A program made the position numbers and the translations under genes. The notes beneath the pieces are model-generated. The model was not told the DNA's origin and made no database searches. It saw only the letters and a list, made by a program, of their open reading frames with translations. A DNA stretch of 64,000 bases from Castanea sativa. Lineage: Eukaryota; Streptophyta; Magnoliopsida; Fagales; Fagaceae. The DNA lies in contig NC_134017.1 of NCBI RefSeq assembly GCF_040712315.1, positions 464,001-528,000 of the forward strand, written 5' to 3'. This document shows positions 35,158 through 48,007 of this stretch, in pieces (position 1 is the first letter of the stretch; each line of letters opens with the position of its first letter).

Positions 35158-35332
35158 TTAAATGTTGGAAAATTCTTAGGTACTCCCGGAGTATAGTGAA
35201 ATGGTGCTCCCTCCTCTCACATTCATGGTGGACCCTACCATGAATTTAATGAGCGGACCCCACCATGAATGTGAGAGGAGGGAGCACCATTCTCCGTGCT
35301 CCGGGAGTACCTAAGAATTACTCTTAAATGTT
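35158..35332. mobile_element. Fold-back MITE, Mutator-like, perfect 9-bp target duplication
   Basis: The 157-base element 35167-35323 is almost wholly an inverted repeat: arms containing attcttaggtactcccgg and ccgggagtacctaagaatt at the ends, and ggtgctccctcctctcacat and its complement further in. TTAAATGTT flanks it on both sides (35158-35166, 35324-35332). It is non-coding and its transcript would form a long hairpin. Confidence 0.85.
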
Positions 35333-37657
35333 TTCAGTTTCTTGTTTTGAAAAATTTATGGTAAGTTTGGATGGAGGGGGGAAAAAAGGAGAGTAGAGGG
35401 GAGTAGAGTTGAGTTAACTAAAAATAAGTTAATTTTGTGCAAAATCTACTCTACTTTAATCTCCCTCCCTTTCCCTCAATCTAAAGGGACCATTATTTTT
35501 AAGAGCGAAAAAAATTTTCTTGTTTTTAAAATTCATAAATGCATTAGGTAAATTAAGGAAAAAAAAATAGCATTGCAAATAAAGAAAATGAAAATGAAAA
35601 TGAAAAATTGTTTACATTAATAGCTTGAAAAGAAATTTCAAGACTGTGAAAGTTGTTTTGTAATTATGTGTGATTATTATATAATTGAATGATAAGCAAA
35701 AGCATAAAAGAGATATATAGTACACATAACGGTTTACATGGTTCAGCCTAATAGCCTATATTCACAATGAAAAAGCCCTTGACAACTATATTGTATTAAG
35801 TATTTGTGTTACCGTGAATCAAATGTAGAATTTATATACTAAAAAATATTTGATTAAGTCTAGTATAACCATAAATAAACCTAAGGTTAATATGCTTGTT
35901 TTACAAGTACATGAGCCTACAATTAGTTTGGGCCATAATATACTACCCATAAAAAAGGAAAAGGAACACAAAACTCTATAGAATTTGAGATTCCTTCTTC
36001 CATTTCACAAGGTGATGATACCAATAAACCAATTGGATCATTGGCAATTGGCCAAATCCCCTAAACAAAACTGTATATGAGTTTGGGCCTCCTTAGTCGA
36101 CCTAGCTCAATTATGGATGCTCCAACTAATCCACAGTACTAGGCCCAACATGCGGGGTCAAGAGACTAAGCCCATTTCAAACAAAAACACTGCCCATTTC
36201 CTGTGGCATAAACGTAGCACTTAATAAAGTCACTATCTCCCAGCTTTCTTATTAGCCCCAAAATAAATAATTTTTATAAAAAAAATCTATATTTTAGAGA
36301 AACAATCGTACACGTTTCTGTTATTATGCTTTTACCACTAAATGGCATCAATGTCCATAATGACAGGAAAATTTTGGGAAAAAAAAAAAAATCATTCCCA
36401 ATTAATCATTTTGTCTTTGTATATATTTTTTGACCTACGTCTTCTATATTTTATTTAAAGCCCAAAATTGTGGCCAGTGACAGGAAACCAATTAACTTGC
36501 GGGAAAGGTTTGATTGGTTCGCAGGTTCGGAGCTTTACGCAATTCCTTTATAAACAACAAAATCTCTGAGAAAAATTCAAGAAGCTTTATTAAGGTTCCA
36601 TGTATTTTATAATTGAAAATTTGTTGTCACATATGCGAGAATGTAACAAATTTTCTCATCTTTTTTTTTTAGAGTGATAAATATGTAATTGCTTCTATAA
36701 TTACATGGATCATGTTGATTCTTACTAATTTTCATTCTTTCGGATGAATAATTCTCACCTTTTCAAATTTGCTGTACCCCATTTATCTTGAAATATGATT
36801 GCTTCTTCTTCTTTTTCTTTTTTTATTTTGAAAAACTTATGATTGCTATTTCTGAAACAAAGAAGGGAAATGAAAAAGAGAAAGGCTACTATCACTGGCT
36901 TTTAATATAACGGTTAGGACCACAAGAGTTTATTGATTAACATAATTCCTTTCTTAAGAAGACAAAAAACTATGACTTTTAGGATAAGATACAGTATATT
37001 CTACTTAAATTGATATAAAAATTCGCGTTGAATAAGAGATTTGAGTTCAAATACATTTACACCAAAACTAATCGATATCTTCACCTAATAAGATATTAAA
37101 AAAAAAATCATATCAAAGACATGTCATAGGACTTGACCGACTAAGTTAGTTAAAATTTTAAAAAATTCCTCTCCCATTCAACATCACTAAGGGTGGCCAA
37201 ATTTGACACGAACTACTAACTTGATACGACACGACACAAAATTAGCAGATTATAGGTTAATATTTAATGGGTTTTTGTCATATTCGGGTTGACACAATAA
37301 CCCGTTTAATAAACATGTCGGTTTTATGTCCAACCCATGGAAACCGTTTGACCCATCTAATTTGTTTAATTAAATAACATTTTTTCAATATAGCCTTCAA
37401 ACCCTAGGTATATAAACTTATTAGTTGTTCTTGTTTATTTTCTTTGACATATTATAATTGATTATTTGTAATATTGAAATATGCTTTAATTTGAATAATT
37501 ATTCTGTGATATAGTACTCGTAAGTTCTGAATTTTATATTTAAAAAATTTACTTGGTTTTTTTTTTTATATAATTTAGATCAATTTGGTTAGTACTATTT
37601 TTTTTTTTCGTTTTGATAAAATATGATAAACGGGTTGATACAACTCACCCGTTAATA
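35333..37657. other. Gene-free AT-rich spacer
   Basis: No supported coding frame. A short inverted pair near 35358-35487 (tttggatggaggg against ccctcaatctaaa) may be another small MITE, without a clear target duplication. Sequence near 37190-37400 contains repeats of the gggttgacacaataacccgtt type and continues after the hAT element at about 38150, so that older repeat was split by the insertion. Confidence 0.35.
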
Positions 37658-38143
37658 AATAGATCTAGGGATGTTCACGGTGCGATGCGGTACGTTGTGG
37701 TGCAGTTTAGAGTTTAGCGAAAACCATAACTGCACCGCACCTCATTTTTGTAGTCACATGTGCGATGCTATATATAAGATGCGATTTGAAGTCGGTATAT
37801 TTTTCAAATTTTGGTTATTTTCTACCTAGCCCAAAACTTTTTTTTTTCCCCTTTTATTGGGTCAAGTTTTAAATTATAGAGCTAGTTTTTCTTTATTTTG
37901 GGTTGGCTTTTCTAGTTAACACTTGTTAGGGTTATCAAACTTTTTTTTTTTTTTTTGAAAACTATAGTTATTAAACTATTAACAATATATTTAGTATTAA
38001 AATAAATAAATAAATTAATATATAAAGAGGATACGATGCGGTGCGGTGCAGTATCGTGTATTATTACTTGTGGTGCCGTTATGCTATTTTGTGGGCGGTT
38101 TTGGTGCGGTTTATACGATTTGGTGAACATCCCTAAATAGATC
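37658..38143. mobile_element. hAT-type MITE with perfect 8-bp target duplication
   Basis: The 470-base element 37666-38135 has perfect 13-bp terminal inverted repeats, TAGGGATGTTCAC and GTGAACATCCCTA. It is flanked by AATAGATC at 37658-37665 and 38136-38143. Eight bases is the duplication made by hAT transposases. Subterminal ggtgcggtgcgg-type repeats occur at both ends (near 37679 and 38035-38110). No coding frame is present. Confidence 0.88.
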
Positions 38144-38203
38144 ATGTTAAGGTTAAGGAATTTTGACCCATTTAATAAACGTATCGGGTTAATGTTGACT
38201 CAT

Positions 38204-38286
<83 letters not shown>
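38204..38286. repeat. Long (TA)n microsatellite
   Basis: An uninterrupted TA tract of about 80 bases, the longest in the window. Other long TA tracts lie at 3625-3671, 34772-34826, 41265-41292, 48449-48469, 49350-49371 and 63800-63844. Confidence 0.95.
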
Positions 38287-38289
<3 letters not shown>

Positions 38290-40318
38290 AGAGACCTCAT
38301 GTGAGAGTGCATGAGCTCCTGTCAAGTGGTGCACTAATTTTGCATTTAGCTTCTTCTTTTTTACCGCTCTTTCATTAAGTTTGTTTTACTGTTACCCAAA
38401 AGTTCACATTAACTTATTTTATTGTCATCTCATTAATTAATATCTCATTAATTGCCTAAGCTTACGCTACACTTTTCTTTATTCTTCATGTCTTTTAGCA
38501 TACCTACTGTTTTAGTTTTTTTTTTTAAGCAAAAATAAAACAAAATAATAATAAATAAGGACTAATAGTAATAACTAACTAGATAAGACACTGGAGAGAG
38601 ATAGAGCGACACAAAAATGTTGTAGATTGTTAAATAAAACTCATTATTTCACTATATACTACCAAAATTTATAATAAAAAAAAATAAAAAATAAAAACCT
38701 GAGACTAACAAAACATTTGAAAGAGAGAGAAAGAGGAATCTAAGGGTCACCACCTTAGTTATACTAGCCTCTCACCACCATCAAGATACTGAAACCCCTA
38801 CGGGTAATTTTTTTTCTTTTTAAATTAGGGGCTTAAATATGATTTAGGTTTATGTAATTTAGATGGATAGTTTTTATTTTGGGTATATGAATAAAGAGAG
38901 TATTTTGTGGGCAATGTAAAGTCATATTCTACCATGGTTTAATTTTAATTATCTATAAGATACATGCATATACACTTGCCCACGACATGTCTTAATCTCG
39001 CATTATTGATGAGTGGAAGATAGTTAGACATACTTTCATTTTATGGTATGAAATATGTGAGCACAACACAAATTAGTTGACTTTCACGATCCTGTTTTTC
39101 TTTTGCATTTATTTTTGATTTCATGATCTTAAAAAAAATTAATCTTACCTTAAGAATGCTACAAATATGTAGTAAAGCTACTAAACAAATTTTTAATATT
39201 TCAAAATGTATACGTTTTCTTTGTTCTAATTTAGTTTACTTTTATTTATAATATATGTACAATATTATCCAAAACCATTTTACATAAAATATCACTAAAT
39301 TATTTGTACATCGCACAAGTAACTTACTAATATAATCAAATACTCATGAGTCGATACAACACAACCCTAACACCCAAAAAATGAATTACCACGCCTAAAC
39401 TTAACATCGTTGGATTTGGATGCTTATGCGGCTTCTACCGATTAAAAATCATTATTTTTTTGAGTTTAATTTTAAAAAGTCAAGTAATCTTGAGCTTTGT
39501 GCTAAAGGAGTGGAAAACGTAAAACATTAGCATGTGACAATGCTGGGCCACTCCATTGCTTTTCTTATTAGTTATTAGCCTAATTGCCTCTAAATTAATT
39601 CACTCATCCTTAAATCTTGCACAAGCCTACAGTATTTGCATGCATCAAAATCTCCTGTATATTCCCTTCACTGCACATCTTTTTACTTCTTCCCCCCCCC
39701 CAAACAAAATCAGGATTGTTGGATTTGAACAACCTTTTCATTACCAGATCTTTGACTTGGATGGCATTGTGTTTTTGTGACTCAAATTTTTATTTTGCTT
39801 AGGTCAATGACTACAAATCCAACCACTATCAATCCATTGACTAGCTTCAATACCCTAAGTGCTATTTTTTTTTTTTTTTTTTTTTAAAAAGACCCTAAAT
39901 GCTTGACCCTGCATCTTTATCATAAACTTTGGTCCATTAGATGACCTCTTTTTTTTCTTTTTCTTTTTTTCTTGTATCTGCTAGATGAACTTATTTTTAT
40001 CTTCTTCCCCCCCCCCCCCCCCCCCCCAAAAAGTACAATACATAAGCTTTTAAAGGTAGAATTTTGGGAGAAAGTTACTTTTCACTGTGACGAGTTAAAC
40101 CCTCGCACTAAATGGTCCCGCCAACCCTGATACTAGTATGTTCCACACGACTCAAACCCAAGCATTGAGGTGAGGCGAAAGAAATGCTTAACCACTAAAC
40201 TCTCACCTTAGAGTCATTTAACTAATAGATATAAGTTGAGCCAAAGTCATGAATTAAAGTTCAACAATTTTCAAAAGTATTTAGTAGCATTATCCTTTTG
40301 GTCAATAACATAGATTTA
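38287..40318. other. Gene-free AT-rich spacer with a 21-base C run
   Basis: No supported gene. A run of 21 C lies at 40007-40027 and a run of 10 C near 39695. A tRNA-like patch on the minus strand around 40080-40215 is discussed under rejected items. Confidence 0.4.
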
Positions 40319-40697
40319 TTAATAAAAGGGTAAATTGCAAATTACACCTCTAAAGTTTAGAGGTGATTAGATTTTACACCCTAAAATTTCAGAATTTGGA
40401 TTTTACACCCAACATTTCAGAATTTGAAATTTACCCCTTATTTTTTAGGAGTGTTTGGATTTACTTCCTAAAGTTTTAGAATATCTGAATTTTACACCCT
40501 AAAGTTTCAGAATTTGGGAGTGTAAAATCCAAAAAACCCTACTTTAGGGGGTAGAATTTATATTCTGAAACGTCAAGGTGTAAAATCCAAACACCCCAAA
40601 TTTCGGAGGATAAAATCTAAATTCTGAAACTTTAAAGTGTAAAATCCAATCACTCTCAAACTTTAGGGATATAATTTGTAACTCACCCTTAATAAAT
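40319..40697. mobile_element. Mutator-like palindromic MITE with about 9-bp target duplication
   Basis: The 361-base element 40328-40688 begins gggtaaattgcaaattacacc and ends with its near complement (ggatataatttgtaactcaccc). It consists of diverged repeats of a ttttacaccctaaa-type block, direct in the left half and inverted in the right half. It is flanked by ttaataaaa (40319-40327) and ttaataaat (40689-40697), one mismatch in nine. It is non-coding. Confidence 0.75.
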
Positions 40698-41585
40698 AAA
40701 TAAAAAACATGGTGTAACAAAAGTGTGGCCATTTAATGGTTGATATCAGGGCAAATTGATTGCTCAAGCCACAAGTAGCAGAAATTTTAAGGCTCTTCTA
40801 GCTATTGGGGGCAATTTAATTATTGTTATTAAGTTGGGTTTGAAAGTTTGAAAATTTAGCAATCTAACACTACGTTGTTAGATTAATATCTATCAGTAAT
40901 TTTTTAATAGCTTTACAAAATCTTAGGATCCTATCTTAAAAGATTATTTCTTTGATTTTAGATTAGATTTTGTCCTTAACAGCCTTAATTGGTTCCTTAT
41001 ATAACAGATTTCTCAAACCCTATATGGAAAATCAAACTATTATTTATATATACTCTAAATCATATGACCTATTTAATATAAGTGAATAATCTTATAATTC
41101 ACTGCATAATATTTTAAAGGAGATTTCTCCCACGTGATTTCAAGAAAATTTAATCTGTAGATTAATTATATCTTTATCCTATAGTACCTATTTTTTATCC
41201 ATTACCATAATAACATACATAATAGGATTAATTAATAACTTAATATACATGATGACAATTATAGCCAATTATATATATATATATATATATATACTCGATG
41301 ACAAATTTGGAATCCAAAATCCACAAAGAATGGTAATTGGTAAGTTAATGAATAGAGGATGTGAAAGCGAATCCAAATGTGTATAAGGCCATAAAACAAG
41401 TCAAAAAAGCAGCAGCCACCGAGATTCCAAGAAGCAACGAAGCGAGGAAAGTGACCTTCTTCTACAATGTCTCCTTGCGACTTTTGGACCAACCCCAACC
41501 CAAAAAACCAAATACCGTCATCTTCTTTCCTTCTTCCTCCTCACCTCAGGTCCAAAGTCTTTGAGTCATAAGTGGAGGGTTTGAA

Positions 41586-41598
41586 AAAACACACACAC

Positions 41599-41631
<33 letters not shown>

Positions 41632-41632
41632 C
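41586..41632 (+). repeat. (CA)n/(CT)n microsatellite in the ATL gene leader
   Basis: A CA run followed by a CT run lies about 300 bases before the ATL start codon. CT-rich tracts near transcription starts are common in plant promoters and leaders. Transcript boundaries are not visible here. Confidence 0.8.
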
Positions 41633-41930
41633 GTATTTGCCCACCTCATTCTTTTTAGCCCAAAGAACAAGTCTAACTTAACTTACTCCTAGTTTTTTTT
41701 CTTTAAGTTTAAAACCTCATTCAATTCAATATATTAGCCCCCAAAGACCTGACTAGTCTTTGCTTCAACAACAAATCAGAGAAACCCCATTTGTTCTTGT
41801 GGGCGTCTGAATCTCTATAAGACATCAAAGTTCAAGCTTGAAAGTGAATTCTTAGCTGATACATTCATTTGGGTTTCAGAGAAAAACAGAGAAAGACACA
41901 AACCTTGATCATAAAACTATCAGTATTACC

Positions 41931-42845
41931 ATGAGTAGCTCCGGGTCATCTAAACTGGATGACTCAGCAGCGGTAGAACTAACAGGGAAGATAATGGTGG
42001 TAGCCATAATTGTACTCTTCGTGGTGGTGGTGTTTGTGCTGGGTCTCCATCTCTACGCCAAATGGTTTTGGTGGAGCATTGAAGAAGCTAACACTACTTC
42101 TCCTCCTTCTCGCCGCCGTCGCCGCCGCTTTGTCTTTGCACCAGGCCAAGACCCTGCTGTTGCCAACTTGAGAAGCGGGCTTGAACCATTAGTCCTGCGT
42201 TCACTTCCCGTAATGGAATTCAATCCCAAAAACTTCAAAGATGGTTTGGAATGTGCTGTTTGCCTTTCTGAGCTTGAGGAAGGAGAGAAAGCTAGGCTGC
42301 TACCCAAATGCAATCATGCTTTCCACGTTGATTGCATTGACATGTGGTTTCAGTCACACTCTACCTGTCCGCTTTGTCGAAATCCGGTTGCTCCTCCTCA
42401 AGGCTCCAACTCCAGTAGTACTAGTGCTGAAATGGTAGCAGAGAATGCTTTAGTCCTTGATGAGCCTCAAGGCGAGAATTTGGCTTCTGGGTATTCCATA
42501 GACTCTCCAAATTTCCCAACAAACGTGTTGTTTTGGGGAAACCAGACTCAGTTAAGCTCTGGGACTGCTTGTTTGGAAGAAGGCCCTTCGTCTTCTTCGG
42601 CTTCATCAGGTATTGCTACTAGGCCAGCGGATGGAGTTTTGGTGATTGATATACCAAGGCTGATGACTGAGAATTTGTCATCATCATTATCCCCTTCAGC
42701 AAGCAGGTTTGTCGAGGAGGAATCAAAGTCACCTATGACAACAAGATTGAGGTCATTAAAGAGGCTTTTGAGCAGAGATAGAAGATCAAATCCTTGTAGT
42801 CCCGGTTCTGTTGATGTTGAACAAGGGGGGAGAGGACAGAGTTAA
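41931..42845 (+). CDS. ATL-family RING-H2 E3 ubiquitin ligase, membrane-anchored
   Basis: An intronless 304-residue frame, as is usual for ATL genes. Residues 20-40 form one transmembrane segment (MVVAIIVLFVVVVFVLGL), followed by a basic patch (RRRRRR, 61-66). A GLD-type motif begins at Gly83 (GLEPLVLRSLPV). The RING-H2 ligands are Cys108, Cys111, Cys127, His129, His132, Cys135, Cys146 and Cys149, with the PxC and HVDCIDMWF signatures of ATLs. ATL proteins take an E2 enzyme and ubiquitinate targets at membranes, often in defence or carbon/nitrogen signalling. The C-terminal half is Ser-rich, with a basic segment near the end (LRSLKRLLSRDRRS). It resembles ATL3/ATL60-type members, but I would not assign an orthologue. 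The substrate is unknown. Confidence 0.93.
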   Translation: MSSSGSSKLDDSAAVELTGKIMVVAIIVLFVVVVFVLGLHLYAKWFWWSIEEANTTSPPSRRRRRRFVFAPGQDPAVANLRSGLEPLVLRSLPVMEFNPKNFKDGLECAVCLSELEEGEKARLLPKCNHAFHVDCIDMWFQSHSTCPLCRNPVAPPQGSNSSSTSAEMVAENALVLDEPQGENLASGYSIDSPNFPTNVLFWGNQTQLSSGTACLEEGPSSSSASSGIATRPADGVLVIDIPRLMTENLSSSLSPSASRFVEEESKSPMTTRLRSLKRLLSRDRRSNPCSPGSVDVEQGGRGQS

Positions 42846-44275
42846 GAACCAGTTTTATTAGATTGAACATATTAGCTAGTATAGAAACTATCCTGGCAAT
42901 GAGAAATTGTTGTTTTTAAAGGCCTTGAATGCTCATGCTCGGTTCTACCACTCTTGAGAATTACTACTTCGTTTTGGAGTGAAAAGAATTCCCTCATGTT
43001 ACTTTGCTCCATGTTCTTTTATTCTTGATCTTGACAAATTGAGGTTGAGATCTCCACAATCTTATTTTTCTTGTTATACTAGAATATTGTAGATCTGTTC
43101 TTGAAACAGAATTGAACAGTTACTTGAAATGTCCATATCGTATGAAAGTGAAATTGGCTTTGCCGTGTTAAAGAGGGCGGACAAATCATCTTCTTTATTT
43201 ATTTATTTATTTATTTTAAACAGAAGATGTATTATGCCGTGTTCTTTTTTTTTTATTGATACATCAAAGAAGCACCTCTGCCCCCCAGCTCTTTGCTCAT
43301 GTGAATCTTATAAATTTTCATGTTAGGAACATGATCAATTACTGATGTTCAATTCAATAGAGAATTGGTAACATGCATATGGAATGGAGTGGTAACGGGC
43401 TCTTGATCTTGGGATGCATTTGTCACAGTGCCATTGTTGACAATAGACTAGCTTTTTTGAATTAAGTATACCTGCCTTTCCAGTTAGTTTCTCTTTACTT
43501 GATTAGGCTACATTTTGGTTCATTTTTAAAGAAATCTACTGTCTGGTACCCACCTACCCCACCCACAAACCCTCTTTCTCAGGGTCGGTTGGTAACAATC
43601 ATGCATACAGGAAAGACTTGTCGAGGATAGTATAGGTGGAATAAAATCAAGATGGAATGAGGTAACGAGGGACCATTATTGTTTCTATGGACAATCATGT
43701 TATTGTTTCTATTCAATTCCCAAGTTTGCTTGATCATACCAATGAAGCAGAATTTAAGCAGTCAGTTCCCTTGAGAAATAGAATTAAAGAACCTCCTGAG
43801 GTCATTTTGACCACATCTAAGTAACTAATGCGTCTTTGATGAGAATTTGGTATGTCATGGTATGTTGGGTTGAATTGCTTGTAAAAGACTACAAAGTCTG
43901 TTCTCTGACAATGCATCAGCAGTAAATGCAAAATTAACATACATTTCTGAAAAACCACAGTAGGTACCAAGGAAACAGGATATTAATGACACAATGGAAT
44001 TACAATTGATCAGTAAGAAGTTCTCTTGTTACTTGGATGACTCAATTATACAAAATAGGTCTCCAAGTTTCTTGCTTTTTCAACAAAATGATCAAATTGC
44101 ATACCCGCCGTAGCCAATATTTAAAGACTTCAGAAATCAATTGTTGCACCTCAACATAAAGTTTTCCCTGTCTTCACAAGTCCCCCAATTTCACATCAGA
44201 CCAATGAACACTTTCATGTGGAGAATGCATAAGCACCACATTGGGGGTTGAATCAACAACCTCTTGTTGATGCCA
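42846..44275. other. Spacer between the ATL gene and the next minus-strand gene
   Basis: It holds the 3'UTR of the ATL gene and the 3'UTR of the gene at 44276. No further gene or clear repeat was seen. Confidence 0.4.
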
Positions 44276-45137
44276 CTATGTTACGAGGTAAACAGGTCCA
44301 TAGGTCTGAACATCATGAGGTCTGTCAAGCTGGTCAAGACACGTATAAGGTATCTCATTCTCCACTCTCTTAGTGGGGTTAAAAAGGCCACTAATAGGCC
44401 CAGATGTGGAATGCCTGTACCTGCAATCATTAGTCTTGCCACTGCCATGTATTGGACCAGAAACAAGACGCTGTCTTGGAGTTGAATTGTAAGAACTAAC
44501 TTCTGGTTCTACTTGAAGCTTGCTCTTTTTGTCAGTTTTCCACCATGACAAGAGAGAATCTTTCCATGATTTCTTTCCCTTTTTCTCTTCGGCCAATCTT
44601 TTCTTTCCATTTTCTTCTGGATGCAGTGATGAGCTCTGGAAACCTACTTCCCTTGCATGGTGTCTTGCTTCTTGTAAGAACTAAACCAAAGCCAAATCCA
44701 TAAATACATTTACATACTGATCAACATTGTGGCATTGATTTTTGAACGGATTACATATCAACACACACACACTCGTATATATTGCATAATAGTAGATATC
44801 ATATTTATGAAAACATAGATGATTTACAATGACAAACTCGGTTTTGAAGATCAATCAATTGGTGCAACACTAGAGATGATCTAAGTCAAAAGGGAGGGGG
44901 GGGGGAGTAGTAATTGCAAACACTTGATGTGGGAACACAATGTTCATGTCAAAAACTGGACTAGTCTCTGTTGACAAAGATTCAACATATTAAAAGTCTT
45001 CTCCACCATCAATAAACTGACAGGAAAAAAAAAAGTTAGAGAAAAATCACCTGCGAGAAGTCCACAACATGAGAATCAAATCCATCACCCTCATAATCAG
45101 TTGTTTCATACTTCGGGTATATTGGAGATTTCTTCAT
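44276..45137 (-). CDS. Two-exon plant protein of unknown function (SWW and GPVYLVT motifs)
   Basis: Exon 1 is 45137-45051 and exon 2 is 44680-44276, joined in phase 0 (TCGCAG|GTGATT and GGTTTAG|). The product has 163 residues. The N-terminus MKKSPIYPKYETTDYEGDGF is acidic, with tyrosines. The joined junction reads DFSQFLQEARHHAREVGF. A Lys-rich stretch with SWKDSLLSWWKTDKKSK follows. The C-terminus reads TSGPISGLFNPTKRVENEIP and ends with DVQTYGPVYLVT. This arrangement recurs in many plant proteins annotated only as uncharacterised; I know no function. There is no signal peptide or membrane segment. The conserved-looking ends on both sides of the intron support the model. Confidence 0.8.
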
Positions 45138-48007
45138 TTTTGCCTGAAAGTTTTAAGTCCAATATCAAGAACAAAGCAAGAAAACTCAAAGAACAAAGCT
45201 TGACAAGAATCAAAAGGAAACATTCAGCTTTACAGGTTGGGAGAGTTTGTGAATATGATCCTCCAAATTGTGGAAAAAATAAATAGCTAGAAGCAAGAAA
45301 AGGATTTTGAAGTAAATGAGAATTTGCAATTTGGTGCTGTCCTCAAAGAACTAGATGATGAAATGCTGGGAAACAGGGAGCTCTTAAATAAAATAAGATG
45401 ATTTAACCACTTCGACTAATAAGAGATTGTACTTCCAAGCATAAAAAACAAAAGCCAACTACCCTATTGATATCCTCCTATCTATCACAGTGAGAGTTAC
45501 AGAATAGAGAAATAACAGAAAATCTTTTGGTAGTTGAAATGGCAGTGTAATCTTTATAATTCATATTTGTTTTAGAAAGAATGGGCAGTGATGTGAGTAG
45601 GAAAGTGAAAAATTCACAATGTATTGCATTTCTCTACTCTTAACATATGGCATTTGATAATAATTTTTTATCATCAAACCAAAATTTTGTAACTAAGGCT
45701 TAGTTGTAACTTGTTGAATATGAAAGATATATGATCAAACTTACACCGCAAGGCAAAAGGTGGTATATTAGTCAGCAGTGACAAATATTAATGGGGTCTA
45801 ACTTTTTTTTTGCATTCATACATACTCTTTACCTTTAATGGGACCAAATAATGAATCAACCCGTCAACACGCAAACCCCTCTTTTGGCTTAGACTTGTGA
45901 CTTGCACAACTTCTTCAATGTAAAGAGAGAATGGGTTTATGTTTATGTGGGGTTCTGAATTTGATTTTGACAGTTTGTGATTAAAAAAATTGAAATTGAA
46001 ATTAATCGTTTAATAGTAATAATAATAATAAATAAATAGTAAATACTAATTATAAAGCAAAAAGGATTAAAGGAAATGATAGATCCTAGAGCAGACAAAT
46101 CTGGCGCATGTTTCGGGGACTCCGAGGCCTTTAGTTTTGGAAGTTTGGGAGGGAAATGCAAGAACCTTTTTTAAAAATGTCATAATCATAATCATAATCA
46201 TAATCATAATCATATATCCTTCCCCTTGGTTTAAGGCGTGTTGTATGGTTCCCGTTGTACATCAATTTCAATTTGTGTTTAGAGAATAAAGACCAAACCC
46301 ACCCTCACCTACTTATTAGGGTATGTTTAAATGTTGTTTATTGTTAAAAATTGAAAACTGAAAACACTATAGCAAAATAATTTTTAATGTATAAATAATG
46401 CTATGGGACCCAATTTTAAAGTTATTTTTGCTTTAAAAAGTACTTATAGACCTCGTGAATAATGTATGAGACCTACTAAAAAAAAGTTAGAATGGAACCC
46501 ACTAAAAAAGCGTGCTTACCAAACTAAGAAGAGGCTCACCAGACAATGTGCTTGACATGAAATGAGAACAAATTCGATTTCAACCCCACCACCATGTGTA
46601 AACTTAATAAATAAATAAATAATTTGAGTAAAAAACAGAAGACAATATCATTCATGCCACAACTACAACCCCTATACAATGATTTCCCTAGAAGAGACAG
46701 TGTAACATGGTTTGCTAATGATAATGTCTTTTTAAGACAACGGTACTATATTCAATTCAACATGATCATAAAATTTTCAAGTATAAGTCAAACTCTTTCC
46801 TCTCATAGTGTATGCCTTTGCGTGTGTTTGGCACCTACTTAAAAAATTAGATTATTTTACTATTCAGCTTATTTTTATTACTATTTATGGGCTCTACTAC
46901 ATTTTTTGCTGTACTATTTCAGCTAACTTTTACCTTTATTTACAGTATTTTCAACAAAAAGTTTCCAATTACAGCAAAATAAGCGGTTGCCAAACAAATC
47001 CCTAACCTAATATCAATGGAATCAATCATCAATAAATCTGGAACAGGGGACTAAATAAAGCTCCTCAAATAAAGAACTGATTACATAAAAAAAATAAAAA
47101 TAAAATAAAAATAAAAAAGACAACCTCAAAAAAACAAGAATGAAAGCAAAGCATAAATGCGTTATGCTGTGCTTGGATAGAGGACTTGAGAACAACCCGC
47201 TCCGCTCAAGGGCAAACAATGGAAAAATATTTGGCATGGGCAAATAATCCCAACTAATACTCTGGTTGTTTCAGCAATGACGTTTTTTAGAAAACGAGTC
47301 ATTTTTCAAGAAGTATTTTTTATAAAACTATCTCATTTTCTAATGTTTGGTAGCAACTTTAAATGAGTTGAAAAACAACCTCCTAATTTCCCTTATTTAG
47401 CTTGCTGTGAGATATAGTTGTTTTCCAAAAAAATTTAATGGAAAACAATCTCTAAAAATAAGCCATACTTTTTATGTTAATCAAAGATAGTTTTCCTTTG
47501 ACTCATCTTTTCTTATGCTACCAAACAATAGAAAACATGGAAAATTATTTTTACACAAAGTTTTCCATCGAAACAAACGGAGCGTTAAGTCTAATCTAAA
47601 AGCTTCTCCCAAAAAAATAAAAAAAGTCTATAATCTAAAAAAAAGGACTAATATAGAGGAAAAGAAAAAGAGTTTATTATAAGGCTAAGGAAGAAATCCT
47701 TGAATAAATATAAAAGCATTGCCTAATAACAAAACTGATTTGGAGCAACTTCCCATGCCCATTGGATTTTTTTTTTTTTTTTTTACGCATTTTGACTCCA
47801 TTACTGACGGTTGAGATTAAAAGAAAACTTTCATTACTGATTGGGTTATATTTGTCCTCTCAAAAAAAAAAAAAATTTGGGTTATATCTATGATTCAACT
47901 AAAAGAAAAGTTGAGTCTCCAAAAGGAAAAACAAATGAAATTCATATTATTTATGGTAGTTTAATGTGACATAATATGATTGATAAGAAGAAATCAAGTC
48001 CTAAAGC
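45138..48007. other. Gene-free AT-rich spacer with MITE-like pieces
   Basis: No supported gene. A (TAATCA)n tract lies at about 46179-46215. A probable hAT-like fragment lies at about 46829-46995, with gtttggcacc at one end and ggttgccaaac at the other; no clear target duplication was found. The 45138-45560 part should contain the promoter of the preceding minus-strand gene. Confidence 0.35.

Noticed and set aside
40080..40215. tRNA-like patch on the minus strand (taagtggttaagc-like with a gggtttgagtc box)
   Set aside because: It does not fold into a cloverleaf by eye, the two boxes are poorly matched, and no poly-A or target duplication is seen. It might be a decayed SINE, but the support is too weak.
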